Program-made: the position numbers and the translations under genes
Shown here: positions 35,721 through 44,835 of the stretch, piece after piece
Layout: every line of letters starts with the position of its first letter
Position numbering within the stretch: position 1 is the first letter of the stretch
The notes under the pieces: generated by a model
Database searches by the model: none
Told to the model about the DNA's origin: nothing
The model's input: the letters and a program-made list of their open reading frames with translations, nothing else
Assembly (NCBI GenBank): GCA_030655135.1
Contig: JAURWC010000009.1
Coordinates: 124,001-188,000, forward strand
DNA from: Hyphomicrobiaceae bacterium
Lineage (GTDB): Bacteria; Pseudomonadota; Alphaproteobacteria; Rhizobiales; Hyphomicrobiaceae
DNA: 64,000 nucleotides
Reading direction: 5' to 3'

Positions 35721-36851
35721 ATGACCACGGAGTTGAAACGGCAGAGGGATGCACGCGTCGATTTCTTTCGCGGCCTGGCTTTGCTGTTCATCTTCATTGA
35801 CCACATTCCCAACAACAGTTGGGCCCACGCCACGTTGAAAAACTTCGGATTCTCTGACGCCAGCGAGGTTTTTGTTCTCCTTGCCGGCTACTCGGCAGCG
35901 ATTGCCTACGGGCTGGACCGCGACGGGTTCGAATCCTCCTTTCGCCGCGCTATGCGCCGGGCGGGCGAAATCTATGTCTGGCACATCGGCATATTCATAG
36001 CATCGGCCGCTCTGCTGTTTGCAGCAGCGCACTATTTCGACAAGCCGGATTACGTAGACAACATCGCTCTTCGCGACATCGTCACGGATCCGGGCCGTTC
36101 GCTGTTGAGTGCGCTGGCGCTTGTGTACCAGCCAAACCAAATGAATATTCTGCCGCTGTACGTCGTGCTGATGTTGTGGCTGCCGATCGTCCTTCTGCTG
36201 CTGCGCCACAGCGTTGCACTGGCCCTGATCGTATCATTTTCGATCTGGGCCATCGCCAACGCCTCTGGCTTCAACCTGCCGGCCAACCGTCCGGGTCAGG
36301 GTTGGTACTTCAATCCGCTTGCCTGGCAGCTACTTTTCACGACCGGCGCTGCCGCAGCAGTACTGACCCAGCAACACGCCACAAAAGTCCGTCGCGAAAT
36401 CCTCGCTCTTGCTGCGGCCTACGTCCTGTTCGCATTTTTGAATGCGGCGCCGTGGGTGGCGATATCGTGGCTGCCGGACGATACATTGCTGCCGCCTGAC
36501 CTCGTCGGCCAGGTTAGCAAGAATTACCTTTCCGTCTGGCGATACCTGCATATTCTTGCGTTGGCCTACCTCGTCGGCTCGCTGGTGCCTGCAAATTCAG
36601 CATGGCTTAAGCAACCGTGGGCTGCCGCTATTGTGACCTGTGGCAAACACTCGCTAGAAATATTCGCGCTTGGCACACTCCTGTCGTTTTTGGGATGGAT
36701 AGCCTTGGCCGAGCTCGGGCCTGGTGGCTTGATTGAGCTGGTCGTGAATATTGCAGGATTGGGAGTGTTGAGTTGGGTGGCATGGCATCTGTCTCGTCGC
36801 AAGCTGCAGCAAGGAAAATCCGGCATCTCGGCACCAGGAGTACCTGGCTGA
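35721..36851 (+). CDS. opgC: OpgC-family integral membrane protein
   Basis: The 376-residue protein has about ten membrane helices and the N-terminal RDARVDFFRGLALLFIFIDHIP of OpgC proteins, with FGFSDASEVFVLLAGYSAA following. OpgC-type proteins add succinyl groups to osmoregulated periplasmic glucans or act in other acyl transfer. A ribosome-binding site (GGGCAGGA) lies about six bases before the ATG. The overlap with the SGNH hydrolase gene downstream suggests a paired envelope-modification activity, which is inference. Confidence 0.85.
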   Translation: MTTELKRQRDARVDFFRGLALLFIFIDHIPNNSWAHATLKNFGFSDASEVFVLLAGYSAAIAYGLDRDGFESSFRRAMRRAGEIYVWHIGIFIASAALLFAAAHYFDKPDYVDNIALRDIVTDPGRSLLSALALVYQPNQMNILPLYVVLMLWLPIVLLLLRHSVALALIVSFSIWAIANASGFNLPANRPGQGWYFNPLAWQLLFTTGAAAAVLTQQHATKVRREILALAAAYVLFAFLNAAPWVAISWLPDDTLLPPDLVGQVSKNYLSVWRYLHILALAYLVGSLVPANSAWLKQPWAAAIVTCGKHSLEIFALGTLLSFLGWIALAELGPGGLIELVVNIAGLGVLSWVAWHLSRRKLQQGKSGISAPGVPG

Positions 36852-37603
36852 CTCGTGCAGCTGCGCTCGCTGCGGCTATTACCGTCACGTCAGTCGCATC
36901 GCTGGCCTGCACCGTTCCCAAAGAGATGACGCGCCTCTCGGCACCTCTGGTGAAATTCTCCGCCGCCCTCCACGATAAGGTGCCTCTGACGATTATCGCG
37001 CTCGGCTCGTCAAGCACGGCCGGCGCTGGCGCCAGCAATCCAATGAAGAGCTATCCGGCCCGACTGCAGGTCGAACTGAGCACAATCTGGCCGAATGAAA
37101 AGATCCAGGTGATCAACGCCGGCATCGGTGGCCAGCTCGCCGGCGACATGGTCGCCCGTCTCGACAAGGATGTGCTGTCGAAGAAGCCGCAACTCGTCAT
37201 TTGGCAGACCGGCGTCAACGACGCGGTTCGCGGCGTGCCGGTCGACGCTTTTAAGAAAACGTTGGCGGCTGGCATCGATCGCGTTTTGAAGGCCGGCAGC
37301 GATATCGTGCTGATCGATCAGCAGTACTACCCGAAGTACGAAAAGCTGAAGAACGGCCCGCTTTATTTGACCGCAATCCGCGAAGTGGCCCAGCAATACC
37401 GCGTGCCGGTCGTGCAGCGCTATCGCATCATGAAGCATCTGCTGGACTCACAGCAGTTCACCACCCTCACGATGCTCTCGCCAGATCAGTTCCACTTGAA
37501 CGACACGTCTTACAGCTGCCTCGGCAAGCTTCTGGCCGAATCCCTGCGTGGTGCCGCAACCACAACCACCGTGGAACCTGTGCTTGAAGGCAAACGCCTC
37601 TGA
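36782..37603 (+). CDS. Exported SGNH/GDSL hydrolase
   Basis: The 273-residue protein has an N-terminal basic stretch then a signal-like hydrophobic segment (LTRAAALAAAITVTSVASLA). It keeps the SGNH blocks: IIALGSSSTAGAG (Ser), NAGIGGQ (Gly), GVNDAV (Asn) and DQFHLND (Asp-x-x-His). It is therefore an esterase or acylhydrolase acting in the periplasm. The ATG at 36782 lies inside the end of opgC, overlapping 70 bases, so the pair is probably translated together; acyl groups added by OpgC may be its substrate (inference). Confidence 0.88.
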   Translation: MASVSSQAAARKIRHLGTRSTWLTRAAALAAAITVTSVASLACTVPKEMTRLSAPLVKFSAALHDKVPLTIIALGSSSTAGAGASNPMKSYPARLQVELSTIWPNEKIQVINAGIGGQLAGDMVARLDKDVLSKKPQLVIWQTGVNDAVRGVPVDAFKKTLAAGIDRVLKAGSDIVLIDQQYYPKYEKLKNGPLYLTAIREVAQQYRVPVVQRYRIMKHLLDSQQFTTLTMLSPDQFHLNDTSYSCLGKLLAESLRGAATTTTVEPVLEGKRL

Positions 37604-37611
37604 AAACGCAG

Positions 37612-37646
37612 AAGGGAGAGGCCGGAAGCCTCTCCCTTCATTTTTT
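37612..37646 (+). terminator. Rho-independent terminator
   Basis: A perfect stem AAGGGAGAGGC/GCCTCTCCCTT encloses CGGAA and is followed by TCATTTTTT, ideal for the opgC-SGNH operon, nine bases after its stop. It also lies beyond the stop of the convergent gene at 37671 and may serve both directions. Confidence 0.88.
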
Positions 37647-37670
37647 GTAACGTAGGAGCGAACCTGGCTA

Positions 37671-38072
37671 CTACTTAGCGTCCTTGTAAGACGCGACCTG
37701 CGTCAGCAACCGCACGGTCATTGCCGTAGCGCCAGGCTGGCACGCCAGCTCAAGCGACTCGCCTTCGGCTGTATCGATGCGAGCTTTGCCGTTGGCCGCA
37801 ACGGACTGCTGCAATCGGCCCGCTGAATTGGCAGGCACCTCGTCTCCGACCTGCTTGTCGCTCATCAGGAACGTGAGGTTGCACGTATTGTTGCTGGCAA
37901 CGAAGTACCCGATGACGCGCTTGGATCCAACGTCGATGCTGACGCCGTGCGTGGGAAACAAGGTTTTGGCGCCCTGGTCCTCGGCGTTGGCGGCCGACGC
38001 ACCGGCCAGGATGGAAAACGCTGCGGCTACACTGGCAGCGACGCGCGTAGAAACCCGGAAAGAACGGTTCAT
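37671..38072 (-). CDS. Secreted hypothetical protein
   Basis: The start at 38072 has GAGGAG seven bases upstream. The 133-residue protein has a signal peptide (AASVAAAFSILAGASAANA-ED). The mature part has two cysteines (NNTCNLTF, LELACQPG) and alternating strand-like hydrophobics, VIGYFVASNNTCNLTFLMS. No family is recognised. It is probably periplasmic and stands alone. Confidence 0.8.
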   Translation of the reverse strand: MNRSFRVSTRVAASVAAAFSILAGASAANAEDQGAKTLFPTHGVSIDVGSKRVIGYFVASNNTCNLTFLMSDKQVGDEVPANSAGRLQQSVAANGKARIDTAEGESLELACQPGATAMTVRLLTQVASYKDAK

Positions 38073-38371
38073 GATCAACTCCTCAAGTGTGGGGTGTCCG
38101 ACACAAACCACCGCCCGCTTCGAACTGCTGGGATCGGGTGTCGTTCATGCGCCGATAATGCATTGATTCCGAAGAATGAATTCTAGGAATTTGTGCAACG
38201 CAGCAATGCTGGCCGTGCAGCGCGATCCTGCCGCAGATGGGTAGGTATCGGATGGTCCTTACGAGCGAGCTGTGCGCTACCCGCAATGCCAATTCGGCCA
38301 GCATTCACCGCAAATGCAGGCCGCCATTTGGCGCCCCACGAAATCCTTCCGGGTAGGTGGCACGTGTGTCA

Positions 38372-39631
38372 ATGTGTCTATCAACACAGCACAGAAGCGA
38401 CGCGCACAGCAGCCCAGACCTGCGTGCAGCGACGGCCATAGGGAGAAACCGCGACTTGGGAAGGGCATCCTCCTCGGTCAGCACGTCCGGCATCTGCTGG
38501 GCGTCCAGCGACAACCCAATCCTCGACGAAGCGGTGATCGAGTTGCGGAGCGCGCTGGCCGGCCACGCCTTGCAGCATATCGTGACGTTCTTTTCGCTCG
38601 AACATGACGCCGGCGGCTTGTCAGCAGCATTGACCACCGCCTTTCCCGGCGTCCGCATCACGGGGTGCTCCACGGCTGGAGAAATCACGCCGAGCGGCAT
38701 GATAGAGGGTGGCATCGTGCTGATCGGTTTCCCACCCGACGGCTTCCGAATTCACACGGGCCTCATCGAGAACATCGACGAGTTCGGCGTCGAACGAGCC
38801 ACCCACATCGTTCGCAAACTCAAGGAAGATGCGGCCAAAGGCAACAGCGACGGCCAGCGCAACGACCGCACCTTCGCACTGTTGATGATCGACGGCATGT
38901 CGAATGCGGAAGAGACGCTGGTAGCGGCCATCCATTGGGCCATGGATGATGTGCAGCTTGTCGGCGGCTCGGCAGGCGATGACCTCGCTTTCGAGCGGAC
39001 GGCACTCGTCTACGACGGCCGCCCAGTCCAAAAAGCCGCGATCTTGATGATGGTCGAGTCCGACTTCGATTTCCGCGTCTTCAAGACGCAGAACTTCGAT
39101 CCGACCACCGTGAAGCTAGTGGTAACGGCTGCTGATACCGAGAATCGCATCGTCTATGAACTGAACGCCGAGCCCGCCGCGCTCGAATACGCCTCCGCCA
39201 TCGGGCTGATGCCCAACGACCTCGGGCCCTTCAGCTTCGCGTCCTACCCGCTCGTGGTAAAAGTCGGCGGCGACTATTTCTGCCGCTCCATCCGCAACAT
39301 GAATACTGATGGCAGCCTGTCGTTTTTCTGCGCCATTGACGAAGGACTGGTGTTCACCGTTGCGCGGCCACAAGACATGATCCGTTCGACCACCGAAACG
39401 TTCGATGACATCGAGCGATCGCTCGGCGGCATAGACTTCGTCATCGGCTTCGATTGCATCCTGCGCCGCCTCGACGCCGAAAACCGCCAGATCCGCCGCG
39501 AACTCAACGAGCTCTACAACCGCTACCGGGTCGTCGGCTTCCACACCTACGGCGAACAGTACAACGCCATGCATTTGAACCAGACGCTGACGGGCATCGC
39601 CTTCGGTACGCGTGCGGCGCCCCGGCCATGA
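38372..39631 (+). CDS. FIST-domain sensor protein
   Basis: The 419-residue protein has FIST_N followed by FIST_C domains: HIVTFFSLEHDAGGLSAAL, GCSTAGEI, MIDGMSNAEETL, LVGGSAGDDL and YDGRPVQKAAILMM in the N-terminal part and IGFDCILRR with HTYGEQYNAMHLNQT at the C-terminal end. The start is uncertain: ATG 38372 is used here, GTG 38357 and TTG 38456 (with AGGGAGA ten bases before) are alternatives. FIST proteins bind small ligands; NosP, a FIST protein of Pseudomonas, senses nitric oxide through haem and controls a kinase. The stop overlaps the hybrid kinase start by ATGA, so the two act together. Confidence 0.9.
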   Translation: MCLSTQHRSDAHSSPDLRAATAIGRNRDLGRASSSVSTSGICWASSDNPILDEAVIELRSALAGHALQHIVTFFSLEHDAGGLSAALTTAFPGVRITGCSTAGEITPSGMIEGGIVLIGFPPDGFRIHTGLIENIDEFGVERATHIVRKLKEDAAKGNSDGQRNDRTFALLMIDGMSNAEETLVAAIHWAMDDVQLVGGSAGDDLAFERTALVYDGRPVQKAAILMMVESDFDFRVFKTQNFDPTTVKLVVTAADTENRIVYELNAEPAALEYASAIGLMPNDLGPFSFASYPLVVKVGGDYFCRSIRNMNTDGSLSFFCAIDEGLVFTVARPQDMIRSTTETFDDIERSLGGIDFVIGFDCILRRLDAENRQIRRELNELYNRYRVVGFHTYGEQYNAMHLNQTLTGIAFGTRAAPRP

Positions 39632-41001
39632 CAACCGAACGCTGGCAAATCCCGCCGGAAAGCGATGACAAGGAACGGCGCATCGCCAAGCTCGCCCGCA
39701 TCAACGCCGCACTGATGCAGCGTGTCGAACGCTCGATGGACCAGCAGGCGAACGCCTATTCGCTGTTTCAAACTGCGATCAGTCTGGAGAGCCAGGTGCG
39801 CGTGCGCACTGAAGAGCTGAAAAACACGCTCTTCCGCCTAGAGCATGCCAATAGCGAACTGCGCGCCGCGCGCGATGCCGCCGAGCAAGCCAATCTAGTC
39901 AAGACGCGCTTCTTCACCTCAGTCGGCCACGATCTGTTGCAGCCGCTGCACGCCGCGCGCCTGTCTCTGTCGGCGATGGCCGAGTTTGAGGAGACATCGC
40001 AGGGCAGCCGTCTTGCCGGGCAAGTCGACCACGCACTTTCCACCATCGAAGACTTGCTGCGGACCATTCTCGATCTGTCGAAGCTGGAAGCCGGCGTGAT
40101 CAAGCCGGCCATTCAGGAGGTGCCGTTGCGGGATCTCTTCGCCTCGTTGAGCCTCGACCTTGAACCCCTGGCGCGGCAAAAAGGCGTCGAGTTCTCGACC
40201 CGTCCAACCGAGGCGATGGTGCTGTCAGATCCGTTGATGCTCCGCCGCATTCTGCAGAACCTGACGGCCAACGCCGTGCACTACACAGAGACGGGCAAGA
40301 TCCTGCTCGCTGCCCGGCGCCGCGGCACCATGGTCCGCATCGAAGTTTGGGACACCGGCACCGGCATACCGAGCGCCGATTGCCAGCGCATTTTCGAAGA
40401 GTTCCAGCGCGGCTCATCTACCGGCGGGCACAACGGCAACGGCTTCGGGCTCGGTCTTTCGATCATGCGCCGCATGGCCGAAACGCTGAACCACGCCGTC
40501 GGCCTGTGTTCGAAGCTGGATCGCGGCACGTGCTTTTCCGTCAGCGCGCCTTACGCCGGCATTTCTGCTGAACGGCCAGCCGCCCCGGCACCGGTTGCGA
40601 CACCGCCCCAAGCCTACGGCTTCGACAGCGCCAAAGTCATGGTCATCGACAACGAGCCGTCGGTGCTGGACGCCATGCACGCACTGCTGCAACGCTGGTC
40701 CTGCGACGTCCGCGTCGCCTTGCGGCTCGATCGCATGAGAAACATCGCCGTTACCGGAGCCGACGCGTTCCGGCCTGATCTCATCGTCGCCGACTACCAT
40801 CTGGACAATGGAGATTGCGGGCTCGATGCTGTACGCCAGCTACGCGCGCGCTGGGATGAGAACCTGCCCGCCATCGTCGTGACGGCAGACCATTCTCCGG
40901 ACATCGCCGAAGCCGTGCACAATGCCCGCTGCGAGCTGCTCTGCAAACCTCTGAAGCCTGCCGAGTTGCGTGTGCTGATGCTGCACCTGCTGCGAGCCTG
41001 A
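39628..41001 (+). CDS. Hybrid histidine kinase paired with FIST (NahK-like)
   Basis: The 457-residue protein has a coiled-coil N-terminus, a HisKA helix with TSVGHDLLQPLHAAR (His101; the QPL variant is typical of the NahK group), a HATPase domain (RILQNLTANAVHY, DTGTGIPS, GFGLGLSI) and a C-terminal receiver with acceptor Asp in LIVADYHLDNGDC and Lys in LLCKPLKPAEL. It has no membrane or PAS sensor, so the FIST partner presumably supplies the signal. It converges on the LuxR-type regulator with only six bases between stops, its probable output. Confidence 0.92.
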   Translation: MTTERWQIPPESDDKERRIAKLARINAALMQRVERSMDQQANAYSLFQTAISLESQVRVRTEELKNTLFRLEHANSELRAARDAAEQANLVKTRFFTSVGHDLLQPLHAARLSLSAMAEFEETSQGSRLAGQVDHALSTIEDLLRTILDLSKLEAGVIKPAIQEVPLRDLFASLSLDLEPLARQKGVEFSTRPTEAMVLSDPLMLRRILQNLTANAVHYTETGKILLAARRRGTMVRIEVWDTGTGIPSADCQRIFEEFQRGSSTGGHNGNGFGLGLSIMRRMAETLNHAVGLCSKLDRGTCFSVSAPYAGISAERPAAPAPVATPPQAYGFDSAKVMVIDNEPSVLDAMHALLQRWSCDVRVALRLDRMRNIAVTGADAFRPDLIVADYHLDNGDCGLDAVRQLRARWDENLPAIVVTADHSPDIAEAVHNARCELLCKPLKPAELRVLMLHLLRA

Positions 41002-41007
41002 CGCCGG

Positions 41008-41691
41008 CTAGCGGTGCTTCGCGTCCTCATTCATGCCGCCACTCGCCACCTGATCGAAATCGATGCGAGCCACCTCGATCACCGCTTGCGTGCGCGAGGA
41101 AACGTTCAGCTTCCGCAGGATCTCGGACACGTGCGCCTTCACGGTCGTTTCGCCGACATCCAGCTCAAATGCGATCTGTTTGTTGAGCCTGCCCTGGCGC
41201 AGCATTTGCAAAACGCGCAACTGCTGTGGCGTCAGCGTGCCCAGTCGCGTAGCAAGATCCATGGTCTTCTTGTCGCCCGGCACCTCTGCGCGTGGCGGCT
41301 CATAGCCACGCGGCAGATAAACGAGGCCGTTCATCACATCGCGGATCGCTTCCGACAGCTCCGGCTTGCGCACGGATTTGGAGATAAACCCGGCCGCGCC
41401 ATACGTCATAGCTTCATGAATAATGCGCGGGTCTTCCAGGCCTGACACGATCACGATTGGCTGCTTGGGATTGAGCGTACGGATTTCCAGTAGCCCATCG
41501 AAGCCTTTGGTGCCTGGCATAGATAGATCCAGCAAAACGAGGTCGAAGGACTTCCCAGCCATTGCGTCCTTGGCAGCCTTGATCGACGAACCCTCTTGGA
41601 TGACGGCATCGGGGTAGGCGGTTTCGATAGCCAGGCGCAACGCCTCACGAAACAGCGGATGGTCGTCGACGATGAGAAACGAAGCAGCCAC
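41008..41691 (-). CDS. NarL/LuxR-type response regulator
   Basis: The GTG at 41691 has GGGA about six bases upstream and starts the receiver at once (MAASFLIVDDHPLFREAL). The 227-residue protein has a phospho-acceptor Asp55 in LVLLDLSMPG, the conserved Lys in FISKSVRK and a C-terminal HTH LuxR domain (LTPQQLRVLQMLRQGRLNKQIAFELDVGETTVKAHV). It resembles regulators such as AgmR/ErbR, which govern alcohol oxidation. The neighbouring FIST and hybrid kinase genes converge on it, and the HWE kinase is 118 bp upstream on the same strand. Which kinase signals to it cannot be told from sequence alone. Confidence 0.92.
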   Translation of the reverse strand: MAASFLIVDDHPLFREALRLAIETAYPDAVIQEGSSIKAAKDAMAGKSFDLVLLDLSMPGTKGFDGLLEIRTLNPKQPIVIVSGLEDPRIIHEAMTYGAAGFISKSVRKPELSEAIRDVMNGLVYLPRGYEPPRAEVPGDKKTMDLATRLGTLTPQQLRVLQMLRQGRLNKQIAFELDVGETTVKAHVSEILRKLNVSSRTQAVIEVARIDFDQVASGGMNEDAKHR

Positions 41692-41809
41692 CGGCGTCCC
41701 TTTGCTAAAGGTCTGCGCATACCACAAGCACTGAGTAGCAAAATCCGCAGTGCACACAATGGTACAAAGTTGGAAACGCAGCTACCGTACCTTGGACTAA
41801 AGTCCAAGC

Positions 41810-43186
41810 CTACGTCCGCGGCTCGTAGCGCAAGAGGTGATAACCGGGAATTTCCAATCTGCAGACGACCCCTTGGGGCCGGAACTCTAGCGTAGCGCTG
41901 CCGTCCAACGTCCGCCCCACCGCCCGCTCGATGAACGTGCGCCCGAAGCCGATCCGCTGAGCATCCTGCACCGCAGGCCCGCCGGCCTCATCCCACGTAA
42001 AGAAGAACCGCCGCTCCGCTCCGCTTCCGGTGACCGACCAGGTGATGGTGACTACACCTTTGTCATCCGACAGAGCGCCATACTTGCCGGCATTGTGTGC
42101 CAGCTCATGAATGGCGAGTCCCAAATTCTGGGTCGCTTCCGGACCCAACGTCACTTCGGGCCCATCGCTGACAATACGCGTCCCAAGCAACTTCTCATAC
42201 CGCGCCAACTGGCTGCGCACCAACTCGCTCATTTTCACGCCGTGCCAGTCTTCGTTGACGAGAAGATCATGGGCCCGCGCCAGCGATTGCACACGTGCCG
42301 AAAAGCGCTCGACAAATTCATCCTTGGTGGCTGTACGTGATGCTGTCTGCCGCGCGATGGCGTTGACGACCGCCAGCACGTTTTTTGCCCGATGCGTCAC
42401 GTCCCGCAGCAGAAGTTTCAGCTGTGCCTCGTTTCGCTTTCGATGCGTTATATCGATCGCGGCCGTCGTGATGCCGGTGACCTTGCCGGCCTGGTTGATC
42501 ATCGGATCAACGCCGATCTCATACCAGCGCGGGTTATCCTGGCCTTCCAGTTCGATCTCCAGCCGTCCATGCTCGCGCGTGGCCAAAGTCCGCGCTTTAA
42601 GCGATGTCAGCATCTGGGCCAGAGGACCTGGGAAGATAGCGCTGTCGTCGCGGCCCAACATCTGCTCGACCGAGTAGCCAACCGGCGGATTGCGCACCCA
42701 CGTGTAGATCAGTTGCTGGTCCTGGTTGGAAACGAAAACGGGCGCCTTGCGCAACGTGGTCTCGAAGCGCTGCGTCGTCTGCGATAACTCATGAGCGCTT
42801 GCCTCGATCTCGCCGGTCAAACGGGTCTTCTCGGTCAGCAACGCTTGCAGTTCCGCGCCTGTCGTCTTGATCTGTCGCTCTAACTCGCTGAACAGCGTCT
42901 GTTCCCGGCCAGACGTGATATTCGCCACGAGCGCGATACATGCACTGGCTGCGCCGGCAGCAAGCAGGATGCCGATCCACTCTGTCGCCGTTGAAGGCTT
43001 TGACGGAATAGTGATGAGATGGAATAGGCCGCTGGCGCAAAATGTGATGATCAGCAGCCAAGCCGTCCGCGAGTATGGATAAACCTCGCGTGACTTGCGG
43101 CGAACCAGAACGAATAGCGCTGCGGCAACTGCGAAACATGTCAGCGCCAGCAGCAGATGGGCAATGGTCAACGTGAAGGGCGACAT
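41810..43186 (-). CDS. Membrane-bound PAS-HWE histidine kinase
   Basis: The 458-residue protein has three N-terminal membrane helices (IAHLLLALTCFAVAAALFVL, TAWLLIITFCASGLFHLI, WIGILLAAGAASACIALVA), a coiled-coil, a PAS domain with RFETTLRKAPVFVSNQD (about residues 138-260), then the HWE phospho-acceptor LLRDVTHRAKNVLAVVNAIARQ (His near 271) and HATPase with the IHELAHNAGKYGALS N-box. HWE kinases are the usual sensors that phosphorylate PhyR in the general stress response, and the phyR gene starts 111 bp away on the same strand. It is therefore a PhyK candidate. Confidence 0.92.
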   Translation of the reverse strand: MSPFTLTIAHLLLALTCFAVAAALFVLVRRKSREVYPYSRTAWLLIITFCASGLFHLITIPSKPSTATEWIGILLAAGAASACIALVANITSGREQTLFSELERQIKTTGAELQALLTEKTRLTGEIEASAHELSQTTQRFETTLRKAPVFVSNQDQQLIYTWVRNPPVGYSVEQMLGRDDSAIFPGPLAQMLTSLKARTLATREHGRLEIELEGQDNPRWYEIGVDPMINQAGKVTGITTAAIDITHRKRNEAQLKLLLRDVTHRAKNVLAVVNAIARQTASRTATKDEFVERFSARVQSLARAHDLLVNEDWHGVKMSELVRSQLARYEKLLGTRIVSDGPEVTLGPEATQNLGLAIHELAHNAGKYGALSDDKGVVTITWSVTGSGAERRFFFTWDEAGGPAVQDAQRIGFGRTFIERAVGRTLDGSATLEFRPQGVVCRLEIPGYHLLRYEPRT

Positions 43187-43296
43187 CTAAACCTCTGGGC
43201 AGAGCCAGTTGGCTCCCGGCGCCACTTCACCTCGTCCAAGTATTGCATGTGATGCCCGTCCGCCTTTTCCAGCGAAACGGACAAAGTACCGGCCAA

Positions 43297-44130
43297 TTAC
43301 GCAACCGCGTTTTGGCTCTCTCCATTGATATGCGACCCCGGCACCCGCGCGCTTGTCCCGAAGAATAGCGCCTGGCTAATAATGGCTCGCACCGTATTGG
43401 TTTCGAAGGGCTTGGTGATAAGGAACGTAGGTTCCGGACGTTCACCGGTCAGCAACCGCTCAGGGAACGCCGTAATGAAGATCACCGGCATGTCGAACGA
43501 CAACAGGATTTCGTTAACGGCATCGAGACCGGAGCTTCCGTCGGCTAGCTGGATATCGGCCAGTACAAGCCCCGGGCGCTTCGCTTTGACGGCTGCAACC
43601 GCATCGCGATGCGTACGCGCGATGCCGCAAACCGAGTGACCGAGCCCCTGGACCAGACTTTCCAAATCCATTGCGATCAACGGTTCGTCTTCGATGATGA
43701 GAACGTCTGTCGCAACCTGCTCAGCGATCTCCTTGCCGGCTTGATTGACGAGCTCGGTCACGCGCTCGATGGAGGAGTCCATGATCTGAGCGGTCTGCGC
43801 CGTGGTGAAGCCTTCCACAGATGTGAGAAGAAATGCCTGTCGTGCGACCGGCGTTATGGCATCCAACGAGCGGTCCACTGTCGACTGAGGTTTACCAGCC
43901 AGCGGCGTCGTTACGGTCTGATTAACCTTCACCGAGTTCCAGACCTTGAGGAAGCAGCCGTAGAGCGACACCCGCGGCTCGTCGGTCAACGAGAACGAAC
44001 TGGGATCCTCAACAAGCGACTCGAGCACAGCCACGACATAGGCGTCGCCGCTTTCCTGACTGCCGCTGAGAGCCCTTGCGAACCGCCGCAAATACGGTAA
44101 ATGCGGCGCGATTTTTTCCGCTATGGCCAT
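43297..44130 (-). CDS. phyR: PhyR, general stress response anti-anti-sigma regulator
   Basis: The 277-residue protein has an N-terminal sigma-like domain (IAPHLPYLRRFARALSGS, ARQAFLLTSVEGFTTAQTAQIM; residues 5-135) fused to a receiver (VLIIEDEPLIAMDL, acceptor Asp192 in LADIQLADGSSG, Thr in FITAFPERL, Lys in LITKPFE). Phosphorylated PhyR binds the anti-sigma factor NepR and releases EcfG. The start at 44130 follows AGGGGAA; the frame extends to 44166. I found no exact EcfG promoter directly upstream. The nepR and ecfG genes lie just upstream on the same strand, an arrangement unlike the more common divergent one. Confidence 0.96.
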   Translation of the reverse strand: MAIAEKIAPHLPYLRRFARALSGSQESGDAYVVAVLESLVEDPSSFSLTDEPRVSLYGCFLKVWNSVKVNQTVTTPLAGKPQSTVDRSLDAITPVARQAFLLTSVEGFTTAQTAQIMDSSIERVTELVNQAGKEIAEQVATDVLIIEDEPLIAMDLESLVQGLGHSVCGIARTHRDAVAAVKAKRPGLVLADIQLADGSSGLDAVNEILLSFDMPVIFITAFPERLLTGERPEPTFLITKPFETNTVRAIISQALFFGTSARVPGSHINGESQNAVA

Positions 44131-44280
44131 AAGTTCCCCTTTCGGTGTCGTACCGACACATTCCAACCCAACGCGATAAATCCGGAACAGGCCAAATAGT
44201 TCCAGCCTGACTGACCGAGACGTCCGCCACTTCTGAAGCTTAACTGAAAGTGCCCGTCATTGCTAAAGACGATCTTTCAC

Positions 44281-44835
44281 TCACGAGGCCCCGCGGGCTT
44301 TGCTGCCGCCGGTCATGAGAGGCTCCGTGCCGTAGTCGCTGGCACCGGCCACATCCAACACTTCCGACAACCTCGTGCGCGCACGGTTCACCCGGCTCTT
44401 TATGGTGCCAACTGCGCATCCGCAGATCTCGGCCGCCTCTTCGTACGAAAAGCCTTCCGCCCCAACGAGCAAAAGCGCTTCGCGTTGGTCAGGCGGCAGA
44501 TTGCCCAAGGCGGCACGAAAATCAATCAGATCGAGGTGGCCATACTGCTCCGGCCGCACCGCTAGCGAGTTCGTGTGCACGTCGTGCGGATCATCGACTT
44601 CTCGCCGCAACTTACGGTGTTGCGAAAAGTATGCGTTGCGCAAAATCGTGAAAAGCCAGGCACGGAAATTGGTGCCCGGCGTAAAGCTGTGCATGCTGTT
44701 CCACGCCTTTACGAGCGTTTCCTGAACGAGATCGTCTGCGCGCGCACCGTCGTTGGTGAACGAGCGCGCGAACGCGCGAAGATGTGGAATGGTGGCGACG
44801 AGCATCTTTTCAAACTCAGCCCGGGGTGTGCTCAC
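44281..44835 (-). CDS. ecfG: EcfG-type general stress sigma factor
   Basis: The 184-residue protein has sigma region 2 (IPHLRAFARSFTNDGARADDLVQETLVKAW, then FRAWLFTILRNAYF) and region 4 (LPPDQREALLLVGAEGFSYEEAAEICGCAVGTIKSRVNRAR), the ECF15/EcfG arrangement. It starts within the end of nepR (ATGA overlap), so the two are coupled. It should direct transcription from GGAAC-N16/17-CGTT promoters, several of which occur in this window. Confidence 0.96.
   Translation of the reverse strand: MSTPRAEFEKMLVATIPHLRAFARSFTNDGARADDLVQETLVKAWNSMHSFTPGTNFRAWLFTILRNAYFSQHRKLRREVDDPHDVHTNSLAVRPEQYGHLDLIDFRAALGNLPPDQREALLLVGAEGFSYEEAAEICGCAVGTIKSRVNRARTRLSEVLDVAGASDYGTEPLMTGGSKARGAS

Noticed and set aside
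44131-44280. Sigma-EcfG promoter upstream of phyR
   Set aside because: GTTCC occurs near 44200 but no AACG stands 16-17 bases away, so the element is incomplete.
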